Source: Lachnospiraceae bacterium (lineage in GTDB: Bacteria; Bacillota; Clostridia; Lachnospirales; Lachnospiraceae). From it: a stretch of DNA of 64,000 bases. The stretch covers positions 1 through 64,000 of the forward strand of contig CAAGLJ010000076.1 of assembly GCA_900770785.1 (NCBI GenBank), in the 5' to 3' direction. The notes beneath the pieces are model-generated. The model ran no database searches. It was not told the origin of the DNA and worked only from the letters and a program-made list of their open reading frames with translations. The position numbers and the translations under genes were made by a program. Shown piece after piece: positions 1 through 8,166 of the stretch (its first letter is position 1; every line of letters starts with the position of its first letter).

Positions 1-1181
1 AGGGCGGAATCGACTCTGAGGAGCCGGTGATCATTGTGGCAGATGACCTGACTCCCAGCGAGACGGTACAGATGGACAAGTCTAAAATTCTTGCTTTTGT
101 TACCCGGTTTGGCTCCCAGAATTCCCATACGGCTATTCTGGCAAGAAGTATGAATCTTCCTTCTTTGATTAATACAGATATTCAGCTTCTGGATGAATAT
201 AATGGACAGCTGGCTGTGGTAGACAGCTTTAATAATACACTGATTTTAAATCCTGATGAAAATATATTGGCTGAGAAAAAGAAGGCCCTTGCCAAATGGA
301 GAGCAGACCTGGCCCAGCTGGAGGAACTGAAGGGAAAGGAAAACGTAACCAGAGACGGGCGTAAGATTAATATTTATGCCAATATCGGTAACGCTGAGGA
401 TTTGCCTAAGGTACTGGCCAGTGATGCAGGCGGCATTGGTCTGTTCAGAAGTGAGTTCGTTTATCTGGGAAGCCAGGATTATCCTACAGAGGAAGAGCAG
501 TTTAAGGCATACAAAACCGTTGTAGAGGGTATGGGCGGTAAGAAAGTAATCATCCGTACTCTGGATATCGGTGCAGATAAGCAGACCTATTATTTCCATC
601 TGGATCATGAAGAAAATCCGGCTATGGGACTTCGTGCAATCCGTATCTGCCTGGAGAGAATTGATGTGTTCAAAACCCAGCTGCGTGCCATCTACCGTGC
701 TTCTGCCTTCGGTACCTGTTCCATTATGTTTCCCATGATTATTTCCGTATGGGAGATTCAGAGGATTAAGGAAATTGTGGAGGAGGTTAAGGCTGAACTG
801 ACCAAAGAAGGCTTGGCTTATGGGGAAGTAGAGCTGGGGATTATGATTGAGACTCCAGCAGCAGTGATGATGTCGGATGAACTGGCTAAAGAGGTAGATT
901 TCTTCAGCATTGGCACTAACGATTTAACCCAGTATACCCTGGCGATTGATCGGCAGAATGAATATCTGGAAACCTTCTATGACTCCCATCATCCTGCTGT
1001 GTTGAGGATGATTCAGATGACTATTGATAATGGACATAAGAATGGTATATGGGTGGGTATCTGCGGAGAGCTGGCAGGCGACCTTACCCTGACAGAAAGA
1101 TTTATTGATATGGGAATCGACGAATTATCCGTTTCCCCCACCTATGTATTACCTCTTCGTAAGAGAGTAAGAGAGATTTAA
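1..1181 (+). CDS. ptsI: PTS enzyme I, phosphoenolpyruvate-protein phosphotransferase (5' truncated)
   Basis: Cytoplasmic general PTS protein that takes phosphate from PEP and passes it to HPr. The reading frame is open to the window edge (first full codon at base 3), so the N-terminal HPr-binding part is missing and about 390 C-terminal residues remain. The phosphorylatable His is seen in SQNSHTAILARS (codon at 126-128). The PEP-binding TIM barrel follows, with GIGLFRSEF, RTLDIGADK, GTNDLTQY and the catalytic Cys in GICGELAGD. The active-site context FGSQNSH differs slightly from the usual GGRTSH. It is followed by ptsH and nagB, so sugar uptake and amino-sugar catabolism are adjacent. Family assignment is certain; the true start lies outside the window. 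Confidence 0.97.
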   Translation, partial: GGIDSEEPVIIVADDLTPSETVQMDKSKILAFVTRFGSQNSHTAILARSMNLPSLINTDIQLLDEYNGQLAVVDSFNNTLILNPDENILAEKKKALAKWRADLAQLEELKGKENVTRDGRKINIYANIGNAEDLPKVLASDAGGIGLFRSEFVYLGSQDYPTEEEQFKAYKTVVEGMGGKKVIIRTLDIGADKQTYYFHLDHEENPAMGLRAIRICLERIDVFKTQLRAIYRASAFGTCSIMFPMIISVWEIQRIKEIVEEVKAELTKEGLAYGEVELGIMIETPAAVMMSDELAKEVDFFSIGTNDLTQYTLAIDRQNEYLETFYDSHHPAVLRMIQMTIDNGHKNGIWVGICGELAGDLTLTERFIDMGIDELSVSPTYVLPLRKRVREI

Positions 1182-1241
1182 TGTAGCTTTTCAGTATAGT
1201 ACTGTATGAACCTGATACAGTATTTAAGACTGTGCTGAATA

Positions 1242-1269
1242 GTTACAGGAATAATAAAAACAATATAAT
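1242..1269 (+). promoter_or_regulatory. Possible promoter for ptsH-nagB
   Basis: A perfect TATAAT lies at 1264-1269, with a weak -35 candidate GTTACA at 1242-1247 (16 bp spacer). The first base of ptsH is 31 bp downstream of the -10. Just upstream, TACTGTAT and ATACAGTA form an 8 bp inverted repeat without a T tract, which could be a weak terminator for ptsI or an operator. The -35 is poor, so this is tentative. Confidence 0.35.
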
Positions 1270-1299
1270 TAAGGTGTACTACACCGGAACGGAGGCAAG

Positions 1300-1557
1300 A
1301 TGACAAAATTTACTTATGTGGTGACCGATGAGGTAGGAATTCATGGAAGACCGGCAGGAGTTTTGGTTAAAAAATGTTCTGAATACAAGAGCAACATTAC
1401 CATCGCCTGCAAGGGAAAAAGTGCAGACGCAAAGAGAATCATGGGTGTTATGTCTTTAGGTGCCAAAAAAGGTGATTCCGTAGAAGTATCCATTGATGGT
1501 GCTGACGAAGGGGCTGCAAAGGCAGATCTTGAGCAATTCTTCAAAGAGAATTTCTAG
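1300..1557 (+). CDS. ptsH: Phosphocarrier protein HPr with Arg at position 46
   Basis: An 85-residue HPr, the usual length. It relays phosphate from enzyme I to sugar-specific EIIA domains through His15, seen in GIHGRPAG. The second half of the family signature is KRIMGVMSLG. In Bacillus HPr the matching segment is KSIMGVMSLG, whose Ser46 is phosphorylated by HPr kinase for CcpA-dependent catabolite repression. Here codon 46 is AGA (Arg), so that site is absent while His15 is kept. The start is an ATG with GGAGG upstream. nagB follows after 11 bp, suggesting one transcript. The family is certain; loss of Ser46-type regulation is inferred from the substitution. Confidence 0.96.
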   Translation: MTKFTYVVTDEVGIHGRPAGVLVKKCSEYKSNITIACKGKSADAKRIMGVMSLGAKKGDSVEVSIDGADEGAAKADLEQFFKENF

Positions 1558-1568
1558 GGGAGGCTGAT

Positions 1569-2297
1569 ATGAGGATTATTCGAACAAAGGACTATGATGA
1601 TATGAGCAGAAAGGCAGCCAACATTATTGCTGCCCAGATCGTTCTGAAACCAGATTGTGTTCTTGGTCTTGCAACAGGTTCCACTCCAATCGGAACCTAT
1701 AAGAATCTGGTTAAAGGATATGAAGCCGGAGATTTGGATTTTTCCCAAGTAAAAAGTGTTAACCTGGATGAATACAGAGGATTGCCTCGTGAGAATGACC
1801 AGTCCTATTACTATTTCATGCACGATAATTTATTCAAGCATGTAAATATTAATCTGGAGAATACCCATTTGCCGGACGGTATGCAAAGCGACAGTGATAA
1901 GGCGTGTGCAGAGTATGAGGCCATTATTGAGGCTGTGGGAGGACAGGATTTACAGCTCCTGGGTCTGGGCCATAATGGTCACATCGGCTTTAATGAGCCC
2001 TGTGATGAGTTTCCCAAACTGACCCATTGTGTAAATCTTACGCAGAGCACTATTGAAGCCAACAAACGTTTTTTTGCTTCCGCTGATGATGTTCCGAAGC
2101 AGGCATACACTATGGGAATCGGTACAATTATGAAGGCGAAGAGGATTCTCGTTGTAGTGAGTGGTGCAGATAAGGCGCAGATCGTTAAGGATGCGTTCTT
2201 TGGCCCTGTAACTGCACAGGTTCCCGCGTCCATCCTGCAGATGCACCCGGAGGTAACGGTAGTAGCAGATGAGGCTGCATTATCTCTGGTAAAATAA
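1569..2297 (+). CDS. nagB: Glucosamine-6-phosphate deaminase
   Basis: Converts glucosamine 6-phosphate to fructose 6-phosphate and ammonia, the last dedicated step of amino-sugar catabolism. At 242 residues it matches NagB of Firmicutes. Diagnostic motifs are GLATGSTPIGTY near residues 34-45 (phosphate binding), VNLDEYRG with the catalytic Asp, and LGLGHNGHIGFNEP, the family signature. It starts 11 bp after ptsH, behind GGGGAGG. It ends at a strong intrinsic terminator. No nagA is next to it, so N-acetylglucosamine-6-P deacetylase must be elsewhere. Identification is secure. Confidence 0.97.
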   Translation: MRIIRTKDYDDMSRKAANIIAAQIVLKPDCVLGLATGSTPIGTYKNLVKGYEAGDLDFSQVKSVNLDEYRGLPRENDQSYYYFMHDNLFKHVNINLENTHLPDGMQSDSDKACAEYEAIIEAVGGQDLQLLGLGHNGHIGFNEPCDEFPKLTHCVNLTQSTIEANKRFFASADDVPKQAYTMGIGTIMKAKRILVVVSGADKAQIVKDAFFGPVTAQVPASILQMHPEVTVVADEAALSLVK

Positions 2298-2312
2298 AAC
2301 TGATATTTTTCG

Positions 2313-2344
2313 TGGACTGTTGTGTTTTACAACAGTCCATTTTT
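2313..2344 (+). terminator. Intrinsic terminator after nagB
   Basis: Perfect 11 bp stem, TGGACTGTTGT at 2313-2323 paired with ACAACAGTCCA at 2329-2339, with a 5-base loop and a run of five T (2340-2344). It lies 15 bp past the nagB stop. Its loop and right arm contain the -35 candidate of the next promoter. Confidence 0.9.
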
Positions 2345-2354
2345 AGTGTATGAT
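2326..2354 (+). promoter_or_regulatory. Promoter for the zinc-finger/polA operon, overlapping the nagB terminator
   Basis: -35 TTTACA at 2326-2331, 17 bp spacer, -10 TATGAT at 2349-2354. Each hexamer matches consensus at five of six positions. The -35 sits in the loop and right arm of the nagB terminator, so termination and re-initiation share DNA. The downstream CDS begins at 2403. Confidence 0.6.
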
Positions 2355-2402
2355 GAATAAGAATGGAAAATTGGGAGACTTTGAGAAGGTAAAGGTAGAA
2401 GG

Positions 2403-2723
2403 ATGAATTGTAAAGAGGCAGAAAAGATGATTTCGGCGTTTCTGTCGAAAAAACTGGATACCAAAGAACTGGAGCAATTTCTGCTGCACGTAAAAAACTG
2501 CCCTAACTGTATGGAAGAACTGACCATTCAGTATCTGGTAATGACGGGTGCGGCAATTTTGGAAGAGGGAAACAGCTTCGACTTAAGAAAGGAACTGGAT
2601 GAGATACTGGAAAGGGCCTGGTATAAGGTAAGGAAGCGGAAGCTGCTGACCATTCTCTCCTATATTCTGGAAGTTTTTGCTATAATGGCAGTAATAATAA
2701 TTTTAATTATGGTGATATTTTGA
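2403..2723 (+). CDS. Small membrane protein with putative zinc-finger (zf-HC2-like) domain
   Basis: A 106-residue protein with two parts. The N-terminal 40 residues carry Cys3 and the spaced His-x3-Cys-x2-Cys pattern (HVKNCPNC), as in zf-HC2 anti-sigma domains that bind zinc. The C-terminus is a hydrophobic helix (about residues 80-106), giving a single-pass protein with a cytosolic zinc domain. Such proteins normally restrain an ECF sigma factor, but none is encoded nearby. Its stop overlaps the polA start by one base (TGATG), so translation is probably coupled. Function is unknown; anti-sigma-like is a structural analogy only. Confidence 0.75.
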   Translation: MNCKEAEKMISAFLSKKLDTKELEQFLLHVKNCPNCMEELTIQYLVMTGAAILEEGNSFDLRKELDEILERAWYKVRKRKLLTILSYILEVFAIMAVIIILIMVIF

Positions 2724-5368
2724 TGAGAAAAAAACTGGTTTTATTAGACGGACATAGTATTTTGAACAGAGCGTTTTATGGGGTTCCTGATCTGACTACG
2801 GTACAGGGACTTCATACCAACGCGATATATGGATTTTTAAATATTATGTTTAAGATTATTGAAGAGGAAAAGCCGGATTATCTGGCAGTGGCCTTTGATG
2901 TTAAGGCACCTACCTTCCGACACGAATTGTATAAGGAATACAAAGGGACAAGAAAATCCATGCCGGATGAGTTGAGGGAGCAGGTACCGGTAATGAAGGA
3001 GATGCTTCAGGCTATGGGTATTCTGATTATGGAAAAGCCAGGACTTGAGGCAGATGATATTCTGGGTACTTTTGCCAAAAGAGCACAGGACCAGGGCCTT
3101 GAGGTGGCTCTGGTTTCCGGGGACCGGGATCTTTTGCAGATTGCGGATGAGCATATTAAAATCCGTATTCCCAAGACCAAAGGTGGAAAGACGGAGATAG
3201 AAGATTATTATGCCAAAGATGTATTGGAGACTTATCAGGTGACGCCTTTGCAGTTTATTGAGTTAAAGGCTCTGATGGGAGATGCTTCGGACAATATTCC
3301 CGGTGTCCCCAAGGTTGGCCCCAAGACGGCTACACAGCTGATGGTGGAATATGGCTCCCTGGACAACATCTATACCCATCTGGAAGAGATCAGCAAAAAC
3401 AGTATTCGTCAGACCCTTGCCGAAAACCGAAAGCTGGCAGACTTAAGCAAGGTTTTAGCGACTATTGAAATTAATGGAGATATTCCCTACACACTTAAAG
3501 AGGCTGTTTTTCATAACCCTTATACTAAAGAGGCCTATCTGCTATGCAAACGTTTGGAGTTTAAGAATATACTGGGGCGTTTTGAAGAGGAAGCAGCTCC
3601 TCAGAATGGAGAAAAGGAAGGTTTTTGGTATATTACCGATTTGAGTGAAGCCGAGGCTGTTTTTTCCAAGGCGGCAAAGGGGAAAGAAGGGGCCTTCTTC
3701 GTACTGGAGGATGGCAGGAAGAAGGAGGAGTTTGCCGCTCTTTCTTTGTGTCTGTCGTCTCAGGAGGTTTATGTTTTTCTGCCCCAGGGTCTTCTTACCA
3801 GGGAATATTTGGTGGAACAGCTAAAGGAATTGTCAAAAAAAAGCGAGCTGTCCACTTTTCAGATTAAGAAACAATATCCTTACCTTTCCGGAACAGGAGA
3901 GGGAAAATATTTTGATATTCAGATAGGGGCCTATTTACTCAACCCGCTAAAGAGTGATTACTCTGTGGCAGACATTGCCGGAGAGCATTTGGGCAGGGTG
4001 ATTGCGGAGAGAAATGAACTGTTTGGCAAAAGCACACTGGTTAAGGCTTCAAAGGAACAGCCGGATGAGTTTAAGGAATACGCAGGCTTCATTTCGCTGG
4101 TGGCTTTTCAGGCAAGGAGGGTTCTTGAAGAAAAATTAATTGCCACAGGTATGGATAGGCTGTTTCATGAGGTGGAGATGCCCCTGTCCTATGTGCTCTA
4201 CTGCATGGAAGAGGAAGGGGTAAGAGTGAAGAAAGAGGCTCTGAGAGAGTATGGAGATGCCCTCGGAGTAAAAATAAGCAGGCTGGAAACCAGTATTTAC
4301 AGCCAGGCAGGTATGGAATTTAACTTAAACTCACCCAAGCAGTTAGGGGAAGTGCTTTTTGAAAAATTACAGCTTCCCGGAGGAAAGAAAACCAAAACCG
4401 GTTATTCTACCGCCGCAGATGTACTGGAAAAGCTGGCACCCACGGCACCCATTGTATCGGATATTCTGGAATATCGTACCCTGGCTAAACTGAAGTCTAC
4501 CTATGCGGACGGGCTGGCTACCTGTATAAAGGAGGATGGAAAGATTCATACCACCTTTAATCAGACCATTACCGCCACCGGAAGAATCAGCTCTACAGAG
4601 CCTAATTTACAGAATATTCCCATGCGGATGGAACTGGGAAGAATGATTCGGAAGGTGTTCGTTCCCGGAGAAGGCAATGTGTTTATCGATGCCGACTATT
4701 CCCAGATTGAATTAAGATTGCTGGCCCATATGTCGGGAGATGAACGATTGATTGAGGCTTATCAAAGCGATTCAGATATCCATCGGATTACGGCCTCTCA
4801 GGTTTTTCATACGCCTATGGAAGAGGTCACCGATTTACAGCGCAGAAATGCCAAGGCTGTAAATTTTGGTATTGTATATGGAATCAGCTCCTTCGGACTC
4901 AGTCAGGATTTAAGCATTACCCGTAAGGAAGCGGCAGAGTATATTGAGCAGTATTTTAAGACCTATCCCAAGGTAAAGGGGTTTCTTGATAATTTGGTTG
5001 CCCAGGGGAAGGAAAAAGGCTATGTTACCACTATTTTTGGCAGAAGACGGCCGATTCCGGAGCTTTCCTCCAGCAATTTCATGCAGCGCTCCTTCGGGGA
5101 AAGGGCAGCTATGAATTCCCCTTTACAGGGAACAGCGGCAGATATTATGAAAATTGCCATGATTCATGTGCAGAAGCGGCTTAAGGAGGAAGGTCTAAGG
5201 GCCAGAATGCTTTTGCAGGTACATGATGAGCTTTTGATTGAGGCTCCTGAGGATGAGGCAAAGAAGGTGCAAAAGATTCTGGAGGAAGAAATGAAAGGAG
5301 CAGCCAGTCTGGCAGTTACCCTGGAGGTGGACATCCACACGGGAACGGACTGGTATGAGGCGAAATAG
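2723..5368 (+). CDS. polA: DNA polymerase I, proofreading domain degenerate
   Basis: Fills gaps after Okazaki primer removal and repair. It has 881 residues. The N-terminal 5'-3' exonuclease/FEN domain (about 1-290) shows DGHSILNRAFYG and GDASDNIPGVPKVGPKTA. The polymerase domain has motif A DADYSQIELRLL, motif B RRNAKAVNFGIVYG and motif C LLQVHDELLIE. The middle 3'-5' exonuclease fold (about 300-480) lacks the DxE motif: the corresponding stretch reads FFVLEDGRKKEEFAALSL, so proofreading is probably dead, as in Bacillus and Thermus enzymes. Start ATG 2723 is preferred over an in-frame TTG one codon upstream because it forms the TGATG overlap. coaE overlaps its stop. Confidence 0.97.
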   Translation: MRKKLVLLDGHSILNRAFYGVPDLTTVQGLHTNAIYGFLNIMFKIIEEEKPDYLAVAFDVKAPTFRHELYKEYKGTRKSMPDELREQVPVMKEMLQAMGILIMEKPGLEADDILGTFAKRAQDQGLEVALVSGDRDLLQIADEHIKIRIPKTKGGKTEIEDYYAKDVLETYQVTPLQFIELKALMGDASDNIPGVPKVGPKTATQLMVEYGSLDNIYTHLEEISKNSIRQTLAENRKLADLSKVLATIEINGDIPYTLKEAVFHNPYTKEAYLLCKRLEFKNILGRFEEEAAPQNGEKEGFWYITDLSEAEAVFSKAAKGKEGAFFVLEDGRKKEEFAALSLCLSSQEVYVFLPQGLLTREYLVEQLKELSKKSELSTFQIKKQYPYLSGTGEGKYFDIQIGAYLLNPLKSDYSVADIAGEHLGRVIAERNELFGKSTLVKASKEQPDEFKEYAGFISLVAFQARRVLEEKLIATGMDRLFHEVEMPLSYVLYCMEEEGVRVKKEALREYGDALGVKISRLETSIYSQAGMEFNLNSPKQLGEVLFEKLQLPGGKKTKTGYSTAADVLEKLAPTAPIVSDILEYRTLAKLKSTYADGLATCIKEDGKIHTTFNQTITATGRISSTEPNLQNIPMRMELGRMIRKVFVPGEGNVFIDADYSQIELRLLAHMSGDERLIEAYQSDSDIHRITASQVFHTPMEEVTDLQRRNAKAVNFGIVYGISSFGLSQDLSITRKEAAEYIEQYFKTYPKVKGFLDNLVAQGKEKGYVTTIFGRRRPIPELSSSNFMQRSFGERAAMNSPLQGTAADIMKIAMIHVQKRLKEEGLRARMLLQVHDELLIEAPEDEAKKVQKILEEEMKGAASLAVTLEVDIHTGTDWYEAK

Positions 5369-5982
5369 TGATTAAGATTGGGATTACCGGCGGTGTGGGC
5401 TGCGGTAAGTCAAGGGTACTGAAATATATAGAGGGGCATACCAGAAGCCGCATTTTGCTGGCAGATGAGGTGGCTCATCTGGTAAAAGAGCCTGGAACCG
5501 GATGCTACAGGCAGCTGGTGAAGCTTTTGGGAAAGAGGATTCTTAGGGAGGATGGGAGGATTTGCCGTAAAATGATGGCAGAGCTCATTTTCCAGGACAG
5601 GGAGCTGCTAAAGAGGGTGAATGAAATCATCCATCCGGCAGTAAAAGAATACGTTTTTCAGGCTATGAGGAAGACAGAGGAAGAGGGAAGAGAAGAAGTA
5701 TTTTTTCTGGAAGCTGCCCTGCTCATTGAGGCAGGCTATTTGCCATGTCTGGACGAATTATGGTATATTTACAGTGAAGAAGCAGTAAGACGGGAAAGAT
5801 TGAAGGAAAGCAGGCAGTATTCTGAAGAAAAGATTAATCAGATTATGGCAAAGCAGCTTTCGGAAGAGGAGTTTAGAAAGCATGCTCATGTGATTATTGA
5901 TAATAGCGGAAACTTTTCAGACACCTGTAAACAGATAGAGAAGGAAGGAAGGCGACTGCAGATTTGGCAGGAGATGCTTTGA
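5368..5982 (+). CDS. coaE: Dephospho-CoA kinase
   Basis: Last step of coenzyme A synthesis: ATP-dependent phosphorylation of the 3'-OH of dephospho-CoA. It has 204 residues, normal for the family. The P-loop GITGGVGCGKS is at residues 4-14. LADEVAH follows, and later come HPAVKEYVF and the lid region RLKESRQYSEEKINQIMAKQ. It starts with GTG overlapping the polA stop by one base, so translation is coupled. polA-coaE adjacency is common in Firmicutes. The call is secure. Confidence 0.95.
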   Translation: MIKIGITGGVGCGKSRVLKYIEGHTRSRILLADEVAHLVKEPGTGCYRQLVKLLGKRILREDGRICRKMMAELIFQDRELLKRVNEIIHPAVKEYVFQAMRKTEEEGREEVFFLEAALLIEAGYLPCLDELWYIYSEEAVRRERLKESRQYSEEKINQIMAKQLSEEEFRKHAHVIIDNSGNFSDTCKQIEKEGRRLQIWQEML

Positions 5983-5990
5983 GGAAGAAC

Positions 5991-8117
5991 ATGGAAAGAA
6001 CAGGCAACTATGCAGGACAATTAGTATTTGGTCTGGACATCGGAACCAGAAGTATTGTAGGTACGGTAGGCTACAAGGACGGTGACCGTTTTATCGTTGT
6101 GGCCCAGAAGGTAAAGGAGCACGAAACCAGAGCCATGCTGGATGGGCAGATTCATGATATTGAAAAAGTGGGAATGTCCATTCGGCTGGTAAAGGAAGCT
6201 CTGGAACAGGAAATTGGCAGACGGCTGACGGAGGTTTGCATTGCTGCGGCAGGTCGTGTTTTGGAAACCATAACCAGCCATGCGGATGTAGAGTTTGAAG
6301 AGGAACATCTGGTTACCAGAGAAGATATTTATACCTTAAACTCCGTAGCGGTGGAAAAGGCTTACGAATCTTTTCTGAAAAATAACCAGTCCGGTCAGCG
6401 GTTTTACTGTGTGGGTAATTCCGTCATCTGCTACTATTTGAATGATTTCCACATCAGCAATCTGGAAAACCATAAGGCCAGGAAAATCGGTGTGGATTTG
6501 ATTGCCACCTTTTTGCCGGATGAGGTCGTGGATGGTCTGAATAAAGCTGTGGAAATTGCCGGTCTGCAGGTGGCCAATATGACGCTGGAGCCTATTGCAG
6601 CCATTCAGGTGGCTATTCCTGAACGATACCGCCTGCTGAATATTGCTCTGGTGGATGTGGGTGCCGGAACCAGTGATATTTCCATTACCAGAGATGGCAG
6701 CATTATTGCCTATGGAATGATTCCCATAGCAGGAGACTGTCTGACCGAGCAGATTGCCCTTCATTGCCTTACCGATTTTCAGATGGCAGAAAGCATTAAA
6801 AAGGATTCCACCAGGGGAGATATTGTCGGCTATGAGGATATTATGGGCTTGAAACAGACCATCGAAACCAGAGAGATTGATGAGCTGCTGAAACCCATTT
6901 TAGAGGATATGACGACTCAGGTTTCAGATAAGATCAAAGAACTCAACGGCGGAAAATCGGTTAGTGCGGTATTCGTTGTCGGAGGTGGAGGGAAGGTCAA
7001 TGGCTATACCCAAATGCTTGCAGATAAGCTGGGGATTCAGCAGGACCGCGTAGCGATCCGGGGGCCGGAGGTTATGCAGAAGATTGAATTTACGGATGCA
7101 ACGATTGAGAAGGATTCTCTGCTGGTTACACCCATCGGTATTTGCTTAAACTTTTATGAGCAGAACAATAACTTTGTGCATGTATCCTTTAATGGAGAAA
7201 AGATAAAGCTCTATGATAATAAGCATCTTACCATAACGGATGCAGCCATTCAGGCCAAATTTCCCAATGACGGCTTTTTTCCCAAGCGTGGTCAGGAGCT
7301 GGAGTTTACGGTGGATGGCAGGAAGAAAATCGTTCGTGGCGAGGCTGGGGAAGGGGCGGTTATCCGTCTTAATGGAAAGGCAGCCAATATTCACAGTATA
7401 ATCAAAAAGGACGATATTATTGAAGTGGTGGAATCCACTGCAGGATTGCCGGCACATATGGAAGTCCGTGAGCTTGCGGAATACAAAAGCTCCCTGGTCG
7501 TTGAGATAAATGGCAAGAGGGTTATTCTGCCTAAATTTGCCAGTGTAAATGGGACACTGCAGTCAGAATATTATGAAATTCAAAATGGAGATGCCATTGA
7601 ATTTTTAAATTATTATACTGTAGAGCAGATTCTTAAATTTATGGATTTGCCCACCAGTACGCCGAGAAGCTATTATGTAAATAATGCGGTTGCGGATATG
7701 GGAACCAGAGTTTATGAGAACTTTACCTTCAGTATGGAGGAAGTAAAGGACAGTGATTATCCGCAGACGTATTCTGAACTGGAAGAACTGCATCAGGAAG
7801 AAGAAAAAGTGAGTACTCCGGCCCGGGATGAAGGGATATCGGCTTTGGTACAAAAGGAGGCAGAAGAGAAAGAACCTAAGGAAGCTAAACCGGCTTTACA
7901 AAAAGCCACAAGACAGATTGTCGTCATGGTGAATAAAGCACCAGTGGTTTTACAGGGAAAGGAAAAATACATATTTGTGGATGTGTTTGACTATATTTCT
8001 TTCGATCTTTCCAAGCCTCAGGGGGCCATTGTGACGACCCTGAATGGAAAACAGGCGCAGTTTATGGAAGAACTCCATGATGGAGATATTCTGGAGATTT
8101 ACTGGAGAACCATATAA
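5991..8117 (+). CDS. FtsA-like actin-fold ATPase with C-terminal beta-grasp-like repeats
   Basis: A 708-residue protein of the FtsA/PilM branch of actin-like ATPases. The N-terminal half (about 10-390) has phosphate-1 motif GLDIGTRSIVGTVG, phosphate-2 motif VDVGAGTSDISI and adenosine motif VFVVGGGGKVNG. FtsA is about 420 residues. The extra part holds three similar segments near residues 456, 516 and 680 (LNGKAANIHSIIKKDDIIEV, VNGTLQSEYYEIQNGDAIEF, LNGKQAQFMEELHDGDILEI) that look like ThiS/TGS-type beta-grasp units, separated by a charged Glu/Lys linker (about 600-640). No C-terminal amphipathic membrane helix of FtsA is obvious. Start ATG 5991 follows GAGGA; a TTG at 5964 would overlap coaE. 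A role in division or envelope assembly is inferred. Confidence 0.8.
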   Translation: MERTGNYAGQLVFGLDIGTRSIVGTVGYKDGDRFIVVAQKVKEHETRAMLDGQIHDIEKVGMSIRLVKEALEQEIGRRLTEVCIAAAGRVLETITSHADVEFEEEHLVTREDIYTLNSVAVEKAYESFLKNNQSGQRFYCVGNSVICYYLNDFHISNLENHKARKIGVDLIATFLPDEVVDGLNKAVEIAGLQVANMTLEPIAAIQVAIPERYRLLNIALVDVGAGTSDISITRDGSIIAYGMIPIAGDCLTEQIALHCLTDFQMAESIKKDSTRGDIVGYEDIMGLKQTIETREIDELLKPILEDMTTQVSDKIKELNGGKSVSAVFVVGGGGKVNGYTQMLADKLGIQQDRVAIRGPEVMQKIEFTDATIEKDSLLVTPIGICLNFYEQNNNFVHVSFNGEKIKLYDNKHLTITDAAIQAKFPNDGFFPKRGQELEFTVDGRKKIVRGEAGEGAVIRLNGKAANIHSIIKKDDIIEVVESTAGLPAHMEVRELAEYKSSLVVEINGKRVILPKFASVNGTLQSEYYEIQNGDAIEFLNYYTVEQILKFMDLPTSTPRSYYVNNAVADMGTRVYENFTFSMEEVKDSDYPQTYSELEELHQEEEKVSTPARDEGISALVQKEAEEKEPKEAKPALQKATRQIVVMVNKAPVVLQGKEKYIFVDVFDYISFDLSKPQGAIVTTLNGKQAQFMEELHDGDILEIYWRTI

Positions 8118-8166
8118 AATTTGTGGGCGTTCACTCAGCATAAGACGCTTTGGAATGGAGGGAAAA

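Noticed and set aside
8044..8166. Longer N-terminus for the WalJ-type hydrolase reaching back into the FtsA-like gene
   Set aside because: It would overlap the upstream CDS by 74 bp, and ATG 8167 has the family-typical start and a good ribosome site.
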